A stretch of DNA of 33,528 bases from Rubripirellula sp. (GCA_012270385.1 JAAXIK010000387.1:1-33528); one strand, 5' to 3'. Counted from the stretch's first letter, positions 1 to 8,395 are shown. Notes: generated by a model from the sequence alone, not told the origin. Numbers and translations are program-made.

Positions 1-1
1 T

Positions 2-463
2 ACCGACCGGCTCACTTACGACCCACTGGTGGCTTGGTTTCGAGCTGCAGAGCCCCCGGCAAATCGTGCTTGGACTTTTTCATTAGTGAATGTGCGGATT
101 GCCCTGGCCAAGGCCCCATCGGAGGTTGAATTACTTTCCGATGTTATCGACTCCGTTAGAAATGACGGTCGCGGTGAAGATGATGTGGTGATGGCAGGTT
201 TGTTTCAAGCAGATGATGCCTATCTTGTACCTAGTATTTCCATGCCGAATATCGTTGCTTCAGTCAGGGGTAGAGCTACGGATGTATTCGGGAAGTATCA
301 AACGAGCAACATTCTTGTCGACAACCAATCAACTACCGAATCGATTGGTCGAGGGGGTGTTTTCGATTACCCACGGCACTTCGATCTGAATGCCGTGGAA
401 GCTGAATCAGTCAGCGGGCAGTTACCCGTTTATGCCGAGTTCGCTCCCACGGAAGGGATTTGA
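2..463 (+). CDS. C-terminal part of an unrecognised protein, cut by the left window edge
   Basis: The reading frame is open from base 2 to a TGA at 461-463, so this is the last 153 or so residues of a longer gene. A GTG at 29 could serve as a start, but the frame stays open upstream of it and the residues there (RLTYDPLVAWF) read as normal protein, so I treat the gene as partial. I do not recognise the family. The visible part is mixed alpha/beta in character, with few cysteines and no obvious membrane segment or sorting tail. It is convergent with the HD-GYP regulator that follows. A perfect 8-bp inverted repeat (371-378 with 391-398) sits inside the coding region about 65 bases before the stop. 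Function unknown. Confidence 0.6.
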   Translation, partial: TDRLTYDPLVAWFRAAEPPANRAWTFSLVNVRIALAKAPSEVELLSDVIDSVRNDGRGEDDVVMAGLFQADDAYLVPSISMPNIVASVRGRATDVFGKYQTSNILVDNQSTTESIGRGGVFDYPRHFDLNAVEAESVSGQLPVYAEFAPTEGI

Positions 464-542
464 AATCCGCCTTCTGTAATGGATCACGCAGCGCTCTGTT
501 CCCGATATTGCATCCTTCAATTGTCTCGGGCGTTCAATCGTC

Positions 543-1709
543 TCAGGTTTGCTCACCGGATTCCCGTTGCACTGCGATGACGTCATGCTTTCGACGAAGG
601 AAGGCGTCGAGAATCCTGGGGTCGAAGTGCTTACCCCTTCCCTCTTCAAGGATCTCCAGACATTGATCCATGGAGAAAGCTTTTTTGTAGGGCCGTGGTG
701 AACTCAGGGCATCAAAGACATCTGCCACGGCAACCATGCGACCTTCAATGGGAATCTCTTCGCCCGAAAGACCTTTTGGATATCCAGTGCCGTCCCACTT
801 CTCGTGGTGCGAGCTTGCGATGATTGATGCCAACTGGAGAAGCGGAGAACGAGTGGATTCAAGGGTTTCAGCCTCTCCGTTGGCTGGGTGGGATGCGTCA
901 GCATCGGTTTGACTGTGCGTCGGATTCATGATTTCACTTCCGATCCCACAATGCTGCTTGATCGCTGCATATGCTGTCGCATCCAGGTTGCCAGTCTTGT
1001 GAAGGATCGCATCGGGGATGCCAATTTTTCCCACATCATGAAGCTTTGCAGCTTGTTCAATCAAATCAATCTGTTGACGATCAAATCCTAGCTCATCCGC
1101 AATGATTCGGGTGTACCGCCCAACTCGGGTCACATGTTGCCCAGTGTCATCATCACGGTATTCGCCAGCACGTGCCAAGCAGTGGATCGCTTCTTGGCGT
1201 GAGATCTCCAGTTCTCGCGTTCTTTCCTTAACCATTTCCTCGAGCATTTCAGAATGTCGCGCCAGATGATCTTGGTAAGCTTTGACCGCAAGTACATTTT
1301 CCATTCGAAGTGCGAGTTCAGATGGGTCCACGGGTTTCGAAAGAAAATCAGAGGCACCCAGCCTGAGGGCCTGCAATTTGACTTCCGGGTCATCAGCAGC
1401 GGTTAAGATCAGAACAGGAACTCGTTGATAACGCTCGTTTTGTCGCATCAATTCCAGAATCTCAAGGCCTGAGCGATGAGGCATGTTGATATCCAGCAGG
1501 ACGATGTCCGGCTGGTTTTCTTCCATCAGATCCAGAGCATTTCGTGAGTCGGAAGTTGATCGAAAATTGGAGAAACCTGCTTCGCTGAGATAGGCTTTGA
1601 CAACCTCAATGTTAATTGGTTCATCGTCAATAATCGTGACACATGCAGCATGATCGACGCTGTGGTCGCGCACCGGCGGTTGGGTAGGCGAGTAAGTCGA
1701 TCGATCCAT
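543..1709 (-). CDS. Response regulator with HD-GYP output domain (probable c-di-GMP phosphodiesterase, RpfG type)
   Basis: 388 aa. Residues 23-143 form a receiver domain: acidic pair D29/E30, phosphoacceptor D73 in LLDINMP, T103 and K125. A short helical linker (about 144-172) leads into an HD-GYP domain (about 175-375) with HD at 224-225 in KLHDVGKIG, HHE at 301-303 and DGTGYP at 306-311. All the signature metal and GYP residues are present, so hydrolysis of cyclic di-GMP is expected from the family; this is inference. A polar stretch of about 25 residues (265-290) is inserted between the HD motif and HHE, longer than usual for this loop. There is no adjacent histidine kinase. ATG start at 1709; the Shine-Dalgarno is weak (GAAAGACAG directly upstream). 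Confidence 0.93.
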   Translation of the reverse strand: MDRSTYSPTQPPVRDHSVDHAACVTIIDDEPINIEVVKAYLSEAGFSNFRSTSDSRNALDLMEENQPDIVLLDINMPHRSGLEILELMRQNERYQRVPVLILTAADDPEVKLQALRLGASDFLSKPVDPSELALRMENVLAVKAYQDHLARHSEMLEEMVKERTRELEISRQEAIHCLARAGEYRDDDTGQHVTRVGRYTRIIADELGFDRQQIDLIEQAAKLHDVGKIGIPDAILHKTGNLDATAYAAIKQHCGIGSEIMNPTHSQTDADASHPANGEAETLESTRSPLLQLASIIASSHHEKWDGTGYPKGLSGEEIPIEGRMVAVADVFDALSSPRPYKKAFSMDQCLEILEEGRGKHFDPRILDAFLRRKHDVIAVQRESGEQT

Positions 1710-2018
1710 CTGTCTTTCGGTATAAATTGAGGTTTAGGCAGGCCGAAGGCTTCGGCCGCAGCAGATAATGGGCGGGGGAATAGCCGTCCGCGGAGCCATG
1801 GAGTTTGAACTGGACTACGAAACTCGCCTATTAGAAAGTTAGGTCAAAAAGATCATTCAAGCTGGCTTGCCTATCGAGGGGGGGAGAATTATCAGGTTCA
1901 AGTAGCGTTTGAGCGGATTGTATCAATGTGGACAGAGAGGAAATCCTCTCCAAAGTAATCAACGTGTTAGGTAGCTTTCGTATTGATCCATTTCCGAATG
2001 TCATTTCGCTCGATCATT
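1710..2018. other. 309-base intergenic region with two small palindromes
   Basis: No convincing gene lies here. Two inverted repeats are visible. The first is GGCCGAAG-G-CTTCGGCC at 1741-1757, starting 32 bases upstream of the HD-GYP gene start. The second, at 1935-1950 (GAGAGGA / TCCTCTC), lies about 70 bases past the end of the 108-aa gene. The first may be a regulator site or an upstream hairpin. The second could help termination but has no T-tract. Both roles are guesses. Confidence 0.4.
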
Positions 2019-2345
2019 TTAGCCCTCCAAGATTGCATCTTTGATGGCTTGCACTGCTGTTTGTCGATCCATCCACTCAAGTTGTAGTGATTTCGTGTTG
2101 ACACCTAACGAAGAAGCGAGCTGTATGGCAAGATCCAAGTCTCGTATGCCATGATACTGATTCGTCATCTTTCCATTTTCATAAATGGTCTGTGAATCGG
2201 TCTGGTATCCCGATTCAAATGCGTCGGCGAGCCGCTCGATCCAGTCTTCGGGTATGCCCTGCTCCAAGCAGTGTTGGACACTCCAAATCTCGTCACCGCG
2301 ACACTGGCTGAGCAAATGAAGCGCTCGATCCCTTCTCATTACCAT
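2019..2345 (-). CDS. Small protein of unknown function (108 aa)
   Basis: A soluble, helical-looking 108-residue protein (begins MVMRRDRALHLL) with no membrane segment or signal peptide and a single pair of cysteines (C15, C26). I do not recognise the family. It starts 17 bases after the stop of the 143-aa gene on the same strand, so the two are probably co-transcribed. ATG start at 2345, with a second ATG two codons later; a purine-rich stretch (GAAGGGCAGAGAGCGG) just upstream supports initiation here. It may be planctomycete-specific, but that is a guess. Confidence 0.6.
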   Translation of the reverse strand: MVMRRDRALHLLSQCRGDEIWSVQHCLEQGIPEDWIERLADAFESGYQTDSQTIYENGKMTNQYHGIRDLDLAIQLASSLGVNTKSLQLEWMDRQTAVQAIKDAILEG

Positions 2346-2362
2346 CCGCTCTCTGCCCTTCT

Positions 2363-2794
2363 TTAGCTCTGAGGTTTTGTCAGTCTTCTTCCAGGTTTTT
2401 CCACGAGCTGCATTTTTGGAAAGACATTCTTACCGCCATGAAAGGTGCGTTTCCCGTTGATATTGTGATCAAATACAAACACGCCTCGTTTCGCAGTCTT
2501 GCGAGAGGATACGCGAAGAATCGATGGATTTCCGCATTCAGGACAGCGAACGCGAAGTCCATAGCGTTCGAGGAGCCTCTGTATGGTGCTCACTACCCGT
2601 TGGTTCTCTTCAAGACTTGGGTACTGCATCCCCTCGAAGTTTCGAAGGTAGTCTTGAATGGTGAGTCGGATGGAGCGGTGCAGCCGATTTAATTCTAGCT
2701 CGATGGCAGAGAGTGACGAATCCGGCTCGCGTGTTGCATCCTTTCGGCTGTTTGCTTCGGGTTTGCGATTTGCATCCTGCTCGCTCACTGTCAT
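2363..2794 (-). CDS. Unknown protein with one CPECG knuckle (143 aa)
   Basis: The N-terminal 30 residues are polar and probably disordered. Residues 30-75 look helical. A CPECGNP motif follows at about 84-90, then a basic, probably beta-rich C-terminus. The CxxC resembles half of a zinc ribbon, but no second CxxC is present, so it may bind zinc only as a dimer or not at all. The C-terminal half (RKTAKRG, NGKRTFHGG, PGRRLTKP) is strongly basic and could contact nucleic acid; this is inference only. It is first of a two-gene minus-strand unit with the 108-aa gene and is divergent from the 3040 operon across 245 bases. Confidence 0.65.
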   Translation of the reverse strand: MTVSEQDANRKPEANSRKDATREPDSSLSAIELELNRLHRSIRLTIQDYLRNFEGMQYPSLEENQRVVSTIQRLLERYGLRVRCPECGNPSILRVSSRKTAKRGVFVFDHNINGKRTFHGGKNVFPKMQLVEKPGRRLTKPQS

Positions 2795-2869
2795 GAAGTT
2801 TTCCGTGATCGGAACCGTTGGCGATCGGTCGTTGCTATCAATTCAATCGAGAATACAGGTACGTTTTCC

Positions 2870-2897
2870 TTGCTGAGGTTTATACATAATGTATAAT
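2870..2897 (+). promoter_or_regulatory. Possible sigma-70-type promoter for the HlyD/M50 operon
   Basis: TTGCTG at 2870-2875, a 16-base spacer, then TATAAT at 2892-2897, in the divergent gap upstream of the gene at 3040. The -10 matches the consensus exactly. It would give a leader of about 135 bases. Planctomycete promoters are poorly predictable by eye, so this is tentative. Confidence 0.3.
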
Positions 2898-3039
2898 CTT
2901 TTGGGTTCGGGCAAGTCGATTTGAGAAAAATCCTCAGCGCAAAGGAAAAATCATCGCAAGGTCAAACTGGCGGTGAGATTTAAATTTCTCTACTGTCAGA
3001 CGATATTCCCATTCATCCGATCTCGTTCTTTAGACGCAA

Positions 3040-5097
3040 ATGACGGTCAATCAGCAAACGGTTGAGGAGACAAAAGCCCAGATTCGGGGTTTGGTCAACG
3101 AAATCGCGCAGCTTGCAAAGAGCGGTGCGACGCCAGACGAATTTTATTCTGGACTTTTGACTCGTATTATCACCGCGCTCGCCGCTGCCGGTGGCGCAAT
3201 ATGGTTATTGGACGAGAATGGCAAGCTCCGATTGCAGTACCAGGTCAATGCGGAGCAGAATCTGCTGAATCAAGAAAATGAGGATGGTGTGAAGCATCAC
3301 CGCCTCATCGAGCGGGTTGCGAGAAGCGGGCAATCTATCCTTGTTCCACCCTTTTCAGGAACTACCGATGGAGAAGGAGAGAGTAATCCGACTCGGTATC
3401 TATTAGTGCTTGGATCTCTTCAGCACGACGAGCGACAAGATGGACTGATCGAGGTCTTTCAGCGACCCGACACCGCACCGGATACTCAAAAAGGTTACCT
3501 GCGGTTTGTCCAGCAGATGTGCGATTTGGCAGCGGAATGGCTCCGTGGTCAAACTCTGCGTACCCTCGGTGATCGACAAACGCTCTGGCAACAAGCCGAT
3601 GCTTTCGCCCGCGCTACCCACGAATCACTCGATTTAAAAGAAACGGCTTATATAGTTGCTAACGATGGCCGTCGTCTGATCGGATGTGATCGGGTGAGTG
3701 TTGCCATTAAAAAAGGAAGAAAGTGTCGTGTCCAAGCAATCAGTGGGCAAGACACGATTGAGAATCGTTCCAATATCGTGGCTGCATTAAACCAACTTGC
3801 TACTCGAGTGGTAGCAGCCGGCGAGCCACTATGGCATGACGGCTCAACCGAGGATTTGCCGCCGCAGATTGAAGAAGCTTTGGAGGATTACGTTGATCAG
3901 AGCTACGGTCGCAATGTTGCGGTTTTACCTTTACGGGAACCTGAGCGACGGCTCGGAGTGAATTCGGACCAAGGAGCTGCTGGAGAAATCGATCGTGACA
4001 ATGCGCATCGAGGAGAGGTCATCGGCGCTTTGATCGTTGAGCAAATTGAAAGTGCGATCCCCACCGAAATTTTCAAAGCTCGATGTGATTTGGTTTATGA
4101 ACACGGAACTCGAGCAATCGCCAATTCGCTTGCACATAGCAATCTATTTCTCATGCCACTATGGCGTGCGTTAGGCCGCGCCTCTTGGATCTTAAGGGCG
4201 AGGACACTACCAAAAACGATTGGTGTGGTATCGCTTCTACTTGTCGTCATCCTTGGTTTGATCTTTATTGAGAAGGATTTTAATCTTGAGGCAGAGGGAA
4301 CTTTGGTACCGATCCAGCGTCGCGAGGTGTTCGCGCCGATTGATGGCGAGGTTCTCCATGTTTTGGTGGATCATGATGATCCCGTCGAAGAAGGTGATCT
4401 GCTGGTCAGCATGATCAATCGTGATTTAGAAATTCAGCTGACTGAGGTCGTGGGTCAGATTTCCACCAATCGTGTTGAGGAACGTCGAGTACAGGGTCAA
4501 CTGCGCCTGCGCGACATCGAATTATCCGAACGTCGTGCCCTTGAGGCAGAACAGATCAAGCTGGAAACTGAATATCAAGTGCTCCGAAAAAAAGAGCAGC
4601 TCTATCTTGAGCGAATGAGTGAATTGGAAGTTCGCTCGCCGATCAAAGGGAATGTCGTTTCTTGGGATGTTGAAAAAACCCTTCACAGCCGACCCATCAT
4701 TACCGGGCAGGTTCTGGTGGAAATTGCAGACCTGAATCAACCTCTGGTTCTTGAAGTCGAATTACCGGAGAAAAGAGAGGGGCACCTAGATCGATACATC
4801 AAGGATCAGAGCCTGCAGAAAGATGATCAGCTTGAAGTGAGTTACATCTTGGCAACTGATCCCGATGTGCCACTCGAAGCCAAACTCGCGTTAGACAGCG
4901 TTTCCATGCGAGCCGATGCAGATGAGGAACATGGCGCGATTATCAAGATGCGAGCCATCCCGGCTCAAGACACTTTACGAGAATTACAGCCTAGGCCCGG
5001 AGCAAAGGTCATTGCCAAGATTTACTGTGGTCGTAGGAGCAGTGGGTTTGTCTTCTTTCACGAGATCTATGAATGGTGCTGCAAGTTCTTTTTCTGA
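3040..5097 (+). CDS. GAF-GAF-TM-HlyD fusion: sensor-like membrane-fusion (periplasmic adaptor) protein
   Basis: 685 aa. Two GAF-like domains (about 35-165 and 195-365) precede one hydrophobic segment (about 392-411). The C-terminal half is of HlyD / membrane-fusion type. It has a biotinyl-lipoyl half-motif around 425-460 (FAPIDGEVLHVLV then VEEGDLL), a coiled-coil hairpin (about 462-525), the second lipoyl half (SPIKGNVVSWDVE, about 528-560) and a beta-barrel region. With one TM, the GAF part should be cytoplasmic and the HlyD part periplasmic. The usual role of the HlyD family is to bridge an inner-membrane pump to an outer-membrane channel; here the GAF pair suggests control by a cytoplasmic signal (inference). 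It is first in a three-gene plus-strand operon. The stop at 5095-5097 is 65 bases before the next start. No strong Shine-Dalgarno. Confidence 0.88.
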   Translation: MTVNQQTVEETKAQIRGLVNEIAQLAKSGATPDEFYSGLLTRIITALAAAGGAIWLLDENGKLRLQYQVNAEQNLLNQENEDGVKHHRLIERVARSGQSILVPPFSGTTDGEGESNPTRYLLVLGSLQHDERQDGLIEVFQRPDTAPDTQKGYLRFVQQMCDLAAEWLRGQTLRTLGDRQTLWQQADAFARATHESLDLKETAYIVANDGRRLIGCDRVSVAIKKGRKCRVQAISGQDTIENRSNIVAALNQLATRVVAAGEPLWHDGSTEDLPPQIEEALEDYVDQSYGRNVAVLPLREPERRLGVNSDQGAAGEIDRDNAHRGEVIGALIVEQIESAIPTEIFKARCDLVYEHGTRAIANSLAHSNLFLMPLWRALGRASWILRARTLPKTIGVVSLLLVVILGLIFIEKDFNLEAEGTLVPIQRREVFAPIDGEVLHVLVDHDDPVEEGDLLVSMINRDLEIQLTEVVGQISTNRVEERRVQGQLRLRDIELSERRALEAEQIKLETEYQVLRKKEQLYLERMSELEVRSPIKGNVVSWDVEKTLHSRPIITGQVLVEIADLNQPLVLEVELPEKREGHLDRYIKDQSLQKDDQLEVSYILATDPDVPLEAKLALDSVSMRADADEEHGAIIKMRAIPAQDTLRELQPRPGAKVIAKIYCGRRSSGFVFFHEIYEWCCKFFF

Positions 5098-5162
5098 TGT
5101 TTTCATCGCGATCTATTGAGCCGAGTATCCGGCAGCAGTTGTTCCTTCGGAGTAAAGAGAAG

Positions 5163-6110
5163 ATGCAATTGAGACTCTCAACGACCGTCCTCAGTCTGTG
5201 CTTGGCTACGCTGACGGCGAATCCAGTTTGTTGGTCACAGCAAGCTGAGGCCCCCGAGCCCTCACCCGGCGAAGTCATTGAGGCAGAAAATTGTCTTGTG
5301 CAATACATCTTTAAGGTGATGCTAGCAGCTCGATCCGAAGGTGTATTAACGGAATTGCACTTTGAGGAGGGAGACACCGTCAAGATGGGTCAGTTGATCG
5401 CAGTGATCGATGACACGGCAGCCGCTCTTGCAGTGGCATTGAAATTAGCTGAAGAAAAAGAAGCGGTCATGAATGCCGCTAACGAGGTCAACCTTGAGGA
5501 TGCCCTCAATGCTGAGGAGCTCGCGAGTGCAGAATCGGAAGCTTACAAGGATCTTCGAAAAGAAGGAGCCATTCCCTACTGGGAGATGGAAAAGAAGCGT
5601 CTTGAAGCAAAGAGGGCAAAGCTTCGCATTGATCTGGCCGTCATGCAAAAGAAAATCGCAGAGGTTCAGATGATCGCCAAACGAAGCGAACGCCAGCTTG
5701 CCGAGTTTGAACTTTCCCAACGGCAGGTAAAAACTCCTTCCACTGGTTTCATTGAAGCACGATACGCACAATTGGGCGAGTGGCTTCAACCTGGTTCTCC
5801 AATTGCAACCCTGATTCAAATGGACCGTCTGCGGGTAGAAGGCGACATTGATGCATTAAGCTTTCGAAGTCGGGTTCGACAGGGAACGCCCGTGAAAGTC
5901 GTTATCGAGAATGACTCGGATCCGAATAAGGCAATCAAAATAGACGGGAAGCTAGGTTATGTGAGTATGGAGATCGATCTCAATAATCGTCATCGAGTCT
6001 GGGTCGAGATTCAGAATCAACCGATTATCGATGAGGCGACCGGTAAGGTGATCGATTGGCAAATCAAACCGGGGATGCGAGCATCGATTAAGATTCCTCA
6101 AGGATCTTAA
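5163..6110 (+). CDS. HlyD / RND-type periplasmic adaptor protein
   Basis: I place the start at the ATG at 5163 (315 aa), not an upstream in-frame codon at 5073. From 5163 the protein begins with a clear signal peptide (MQLRLSTTVLSLCLATL, ending near CWS) and has a purine-rich site (GGAGTAAAGAGAAG) just upstream; the earlier start would overlap the previous gene. The first lipoyl half is at about 50-80 (SEGVLTELHFEEGDTVKMGQ). A long coiled-coil follows (about 90-190), then the second lipoyl half (VKTPSTGFIEARYAQLGEW) and a beta-barrel domain ending near KPGMRASIKI. As a secreted adaptor it would act in the periplasm beside the other two HlyD-type proteins of the operon. No pump gene is adjacent. 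Confidence 0.88.
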   Translation: MQLRLSTTVLSLCLATLTANPVCWSQQAEAPEPSPGEVIEAENCLVQYIFKVMLAARSEGVLTELHFEEGDTVKMGQLIAVIDDTAAALAVALKLAEEKEAVMNAANEVNLEDALNAEELASAESEAYKDLRKEGAIPYWEMEKKRLEAKRAKLRIDLAVMQKKIAEVQMIAKRSERQLAEFELSQRQVKTPSTGFIEARYAQLGEWLQPGSPIATLIQMDRLRVEGDIDALSFRSRVRQGTPVKVVIENDSDPNKAIKIDGKLGYVSMEIDLNNRHRVWVEIQNQPIIDEATGKVIDWQIKPGMRASIKIPQGS

Positions 6111-6157
6111 ACTTCTCTGAAGTCACCCATTATCCCACACGGTAATCACTTCGAAAC

Positions 6158-8395
6158 ATGGCAACGCTTGCGGAATCCTTAGTTAGCAGCTCTTCGAGAC
6201 CGCTAACGGTGCGCAAACGGCCGGACCTTTCTGCCAATCGCCAACGTTATCAAGGGACAGGTTACTGGGTAGTCAAAGAGCCAGTTGGACTCCAGTACTT
6301 CCGCTTTCATGAAGAAGAATATTTCATTCTCAACATGCTCGACGGGCATGTGAGTCTTCAACAGATTAAAGATGGGTTTGAGCAAAGGTTTGCCCCTCAA
6401 AAGATCACGTTCGGTGATTTGCAGCAGTTCATTGGAATGCTTCATCGAAGCGGATTGGTCATTAGTAATTCTCCTGGGCAAGGGAAGTCCCTACGTGAGC
6501 GTGGGAGGAAGAAAAAGAATAAAGAGGTGATGGGTAAATTCACGAATGTATTTGCCATTCGCTACCGTGGATTTGATCCTGAGAAGATTCTTAATGGACT
6601 GCTGCCATGGTTTGGTTGGTTGTTCACCGTGCCGGCGCTCATTGGTTTCGTACTGATTTTCATGGCGGCCTCCCTTCTTTTGGCATCGCAGTACGAGACG
6701 GTCTATTCGAGATTACCATCCTTTCAGCAATTTTTCGCAGCGGATCGTTGGTTCATTCTTGCCATTACCATGGGTTTGGTCAAAGTTCTACATGAATTCG
6801 GCCACGGTCTGAGTTGCAAGAAGTTTGGTGGAGAGTGTCATGAGATTGGATTCATGTTGCTCGTCTTTACCCCATGCCTGTACTGCAACGTTTCTGACTC
6901 TTGGATGCTTCCCAATAAATGGAAGCGGGTTTGGATTGGTGCAGCTGGAATTTATGTGGAGATGTTTCTCGCGTCGATCGCCACGTTTATCTGGTGGTTT
7001 ACCGAGGAGGGTACAGCGATCAACGATCTGTCTCTCAATATGATGTTTCTCAATGCTGTTAGCACCGTTCTGGTCAACGGAAATCCGCTGCTGCGTTTTG
7101 ATGGTTATTACATCCTGATGGATGCTCTGGAAATTCCGAATCTTCGGCAAAAGAGCACCGAAGTTCTGAAGCGTGCCTTTCAGAAAACCTGCCTGGGATT
7201 GGAATTACCGGAAGATCCATTCTTGCCAACTCGTGGGCGGTTCTTTTTCGGTGCATTCACCGTTGCCAGTGTGATTTACCGGTGGGTTGTCGTGTTTTCG
7301 ATCTGTTGGTTTGTCATCAAAGTTCTGGAACCCTACGGTCTCCAGGCAATTGGTCGAATGGTAGCCGTGGTGGGTTTTGCCGGTTTAGTGATACAGCCAA
7401 TTGTTCAAACTTGGAAGTTTTGTCGTACTCCTGGGAGATTATCCAAAGTGAAGCGAACTCCATTAATGATTTCTCTTGGTGTTCTTGCAGTGATCTTGGC
7501 ACTCGTCTGTTATGTGCCATTACCCCACCATATCGATTGCGCATTGGAGATACGGCCGAGCCAGGCCGGTCTGGTTTACGCTGGGACCCCCGGTCAGATC
7601 GAGTGGACTGTCTCACCCAAGGAATATGTGAACGAGGATGATGCCGTCGCGATCCTCCGGAATCCAGATCTGGAGATCCGCTTAGCAGATCTTCGGGGGC
7701 GGCAAGAAATTGCCGAAGTCGAGCTTAGGAATCTGTCTTATCGAAGTCGGAATGATGCCGCTTTGAAAGCTCAAATCGACACCCAAGAGGAGTTGCTAGC
7801 AGCTATTGAGTTGTTGAGGGAGAAGACAGAGGAGGAAATCAAGGAGCTAACTGTACTGGCGCCTCGCTCCGGATACGTGATTCCGCCGAATGATCGACCT
7901 GCTGAGAATTCTCCAGATGGACGCTTGCCGACATGGGTGGGTTCACCCCTGGAGCCGCGAAACCGCGGGGCCATGCTCACGGCCGAGGATGTGATTTGCG
8001 AGATAGGAAATCCAAAAGCCCTCGAAGCTGTACTGGTCGTTGATCAGGGTGATGTTCAATTAGTAAAGATAGGGCAGCAAGTGGATATAAAATTAGACGC
8101 GGAGAGAGAATCTACCTATCACGGTGCAATCACGGAAAAGTCGAATGAACCGATTGCAGCGACCTCAATGTCGCTAGCAAGTCAAACTGGCGGGGATCTT
8201 CAAACCGAAATCGATCCCGCAACAGGCCAAGTCAAACCGCGTAGTATTTCTTATCAAGCCAGAGTGCCGCTTACTGAGGTGGGTTTGACGTTGCGTCCCG
8301 GATATCGAGGCTCAGCGAAAATACATGTCGATCCCATGTCACTTGGCTCCCGATTATGGCGGGTCATCGCACAAACTTTCAATTTCGAAATCTGA
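6158..8395 (+). CDS. PqqD-like / M50 site-2 protease / HlyD fusion membrane protein
   Basis: 745 aa in three parts. Residues about 35-105 resemble a PqqD / winged-helix chaperone domain (YFRFHEEEYFILNMLDG). A polytopic M50 metalloprotease core follows, with HEFGH at 212-216 and the third-ligand motif NGNPLLRFDGYY near 308-318 (D315). After a further TM (about 453-472) the C-terminus is HlyD-like, with a coiled-coil at about 520-590, the lipoyl-type segment LAPRSGYVIPP and a terminal beta-barrel. The zinc ligands are intact, so proteolysis in the membrane is possible, but such M50-HlyD proteins may act mainly as transport components. Third gene of the operon, 47 bases after the previous stop. 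The substrate is unknown. Confidence 0.88.
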   Translation: MATLAESLVSSSSRPLTVRKRPDLSANRQRYQGTGYWVVKEPVGLQYFRFHEEEYFILNMLDGHVSLQQIKDGFEQRFAPQKITFGDLQQFIGMLHRSGLVISNSPGQGKSLRERGRKKKNKEVMGKFTNVFAIRYRGFDPEKILNGLLPWFGWLFTVPALIGFVLIFMAASLLLASQYETVYSRLPSFQQFFAADRWFILAITMGLVKVLHEFGHGLSCKKFGGECHEIGFMLLVFTPCLYCNVSDSWMLPNKWKRVWIGAAGIYVEMFLASIATFIWWFTEEGTAINDLSLNMMFLNAVSTVLVNGNPLLRFDGYYILMDALEIPNLRQKSTEVLKRAFQKTCLGLELPEDPFLPTRGRFFFGAFTVASVIYRWVVVFSICWFVIKVLEPYGLQAIGRMVAVVGFAGLVIQPIVQTWKFCRTPGRLSKVKRTPLMISLGVLAVILALVCYVPLPHHIDCALEIRPSQAGLVYAGTPGQIEWTVSPKEYVNEDDAVAILRNPDLEIRLADLRGRQEIAEVELRNLSYRSRNDAALKAQIDTQEELLAAIELLREKTEEEIKELTVLAPRSGYVIPPNDRPAENSPDGRLPTWVGSPLEPRNRGAMLTAEDVICEIGNPKALEAVLVVDQGDVQLVKIGQQVDIKLDAERESTYHGAITEKSNEPIAATSMSLASQTGGDLQTEIDPATGQVKPRSISYQARVPLTEVGLTLRPGYRGSAKIHVDPMSLGSRLWRVIAQTFNFEI

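Noticed and set aside
5073-5162. Upstream extension of the HlyD adaptor to 5073
   Set aside because: It overlaps the preceding gene and would bury the clear signal peptide that begins at 5163.
2961-8193. 13-base match GTCAAACTGGCGG at 2961-2973 and 8181-8193, flanking the HlyD/M50 operon
   Set aside because: The second copy is inside the M50 coding sequence and flanking similarity is slight, so it is not a convincing attachment site or duplication.
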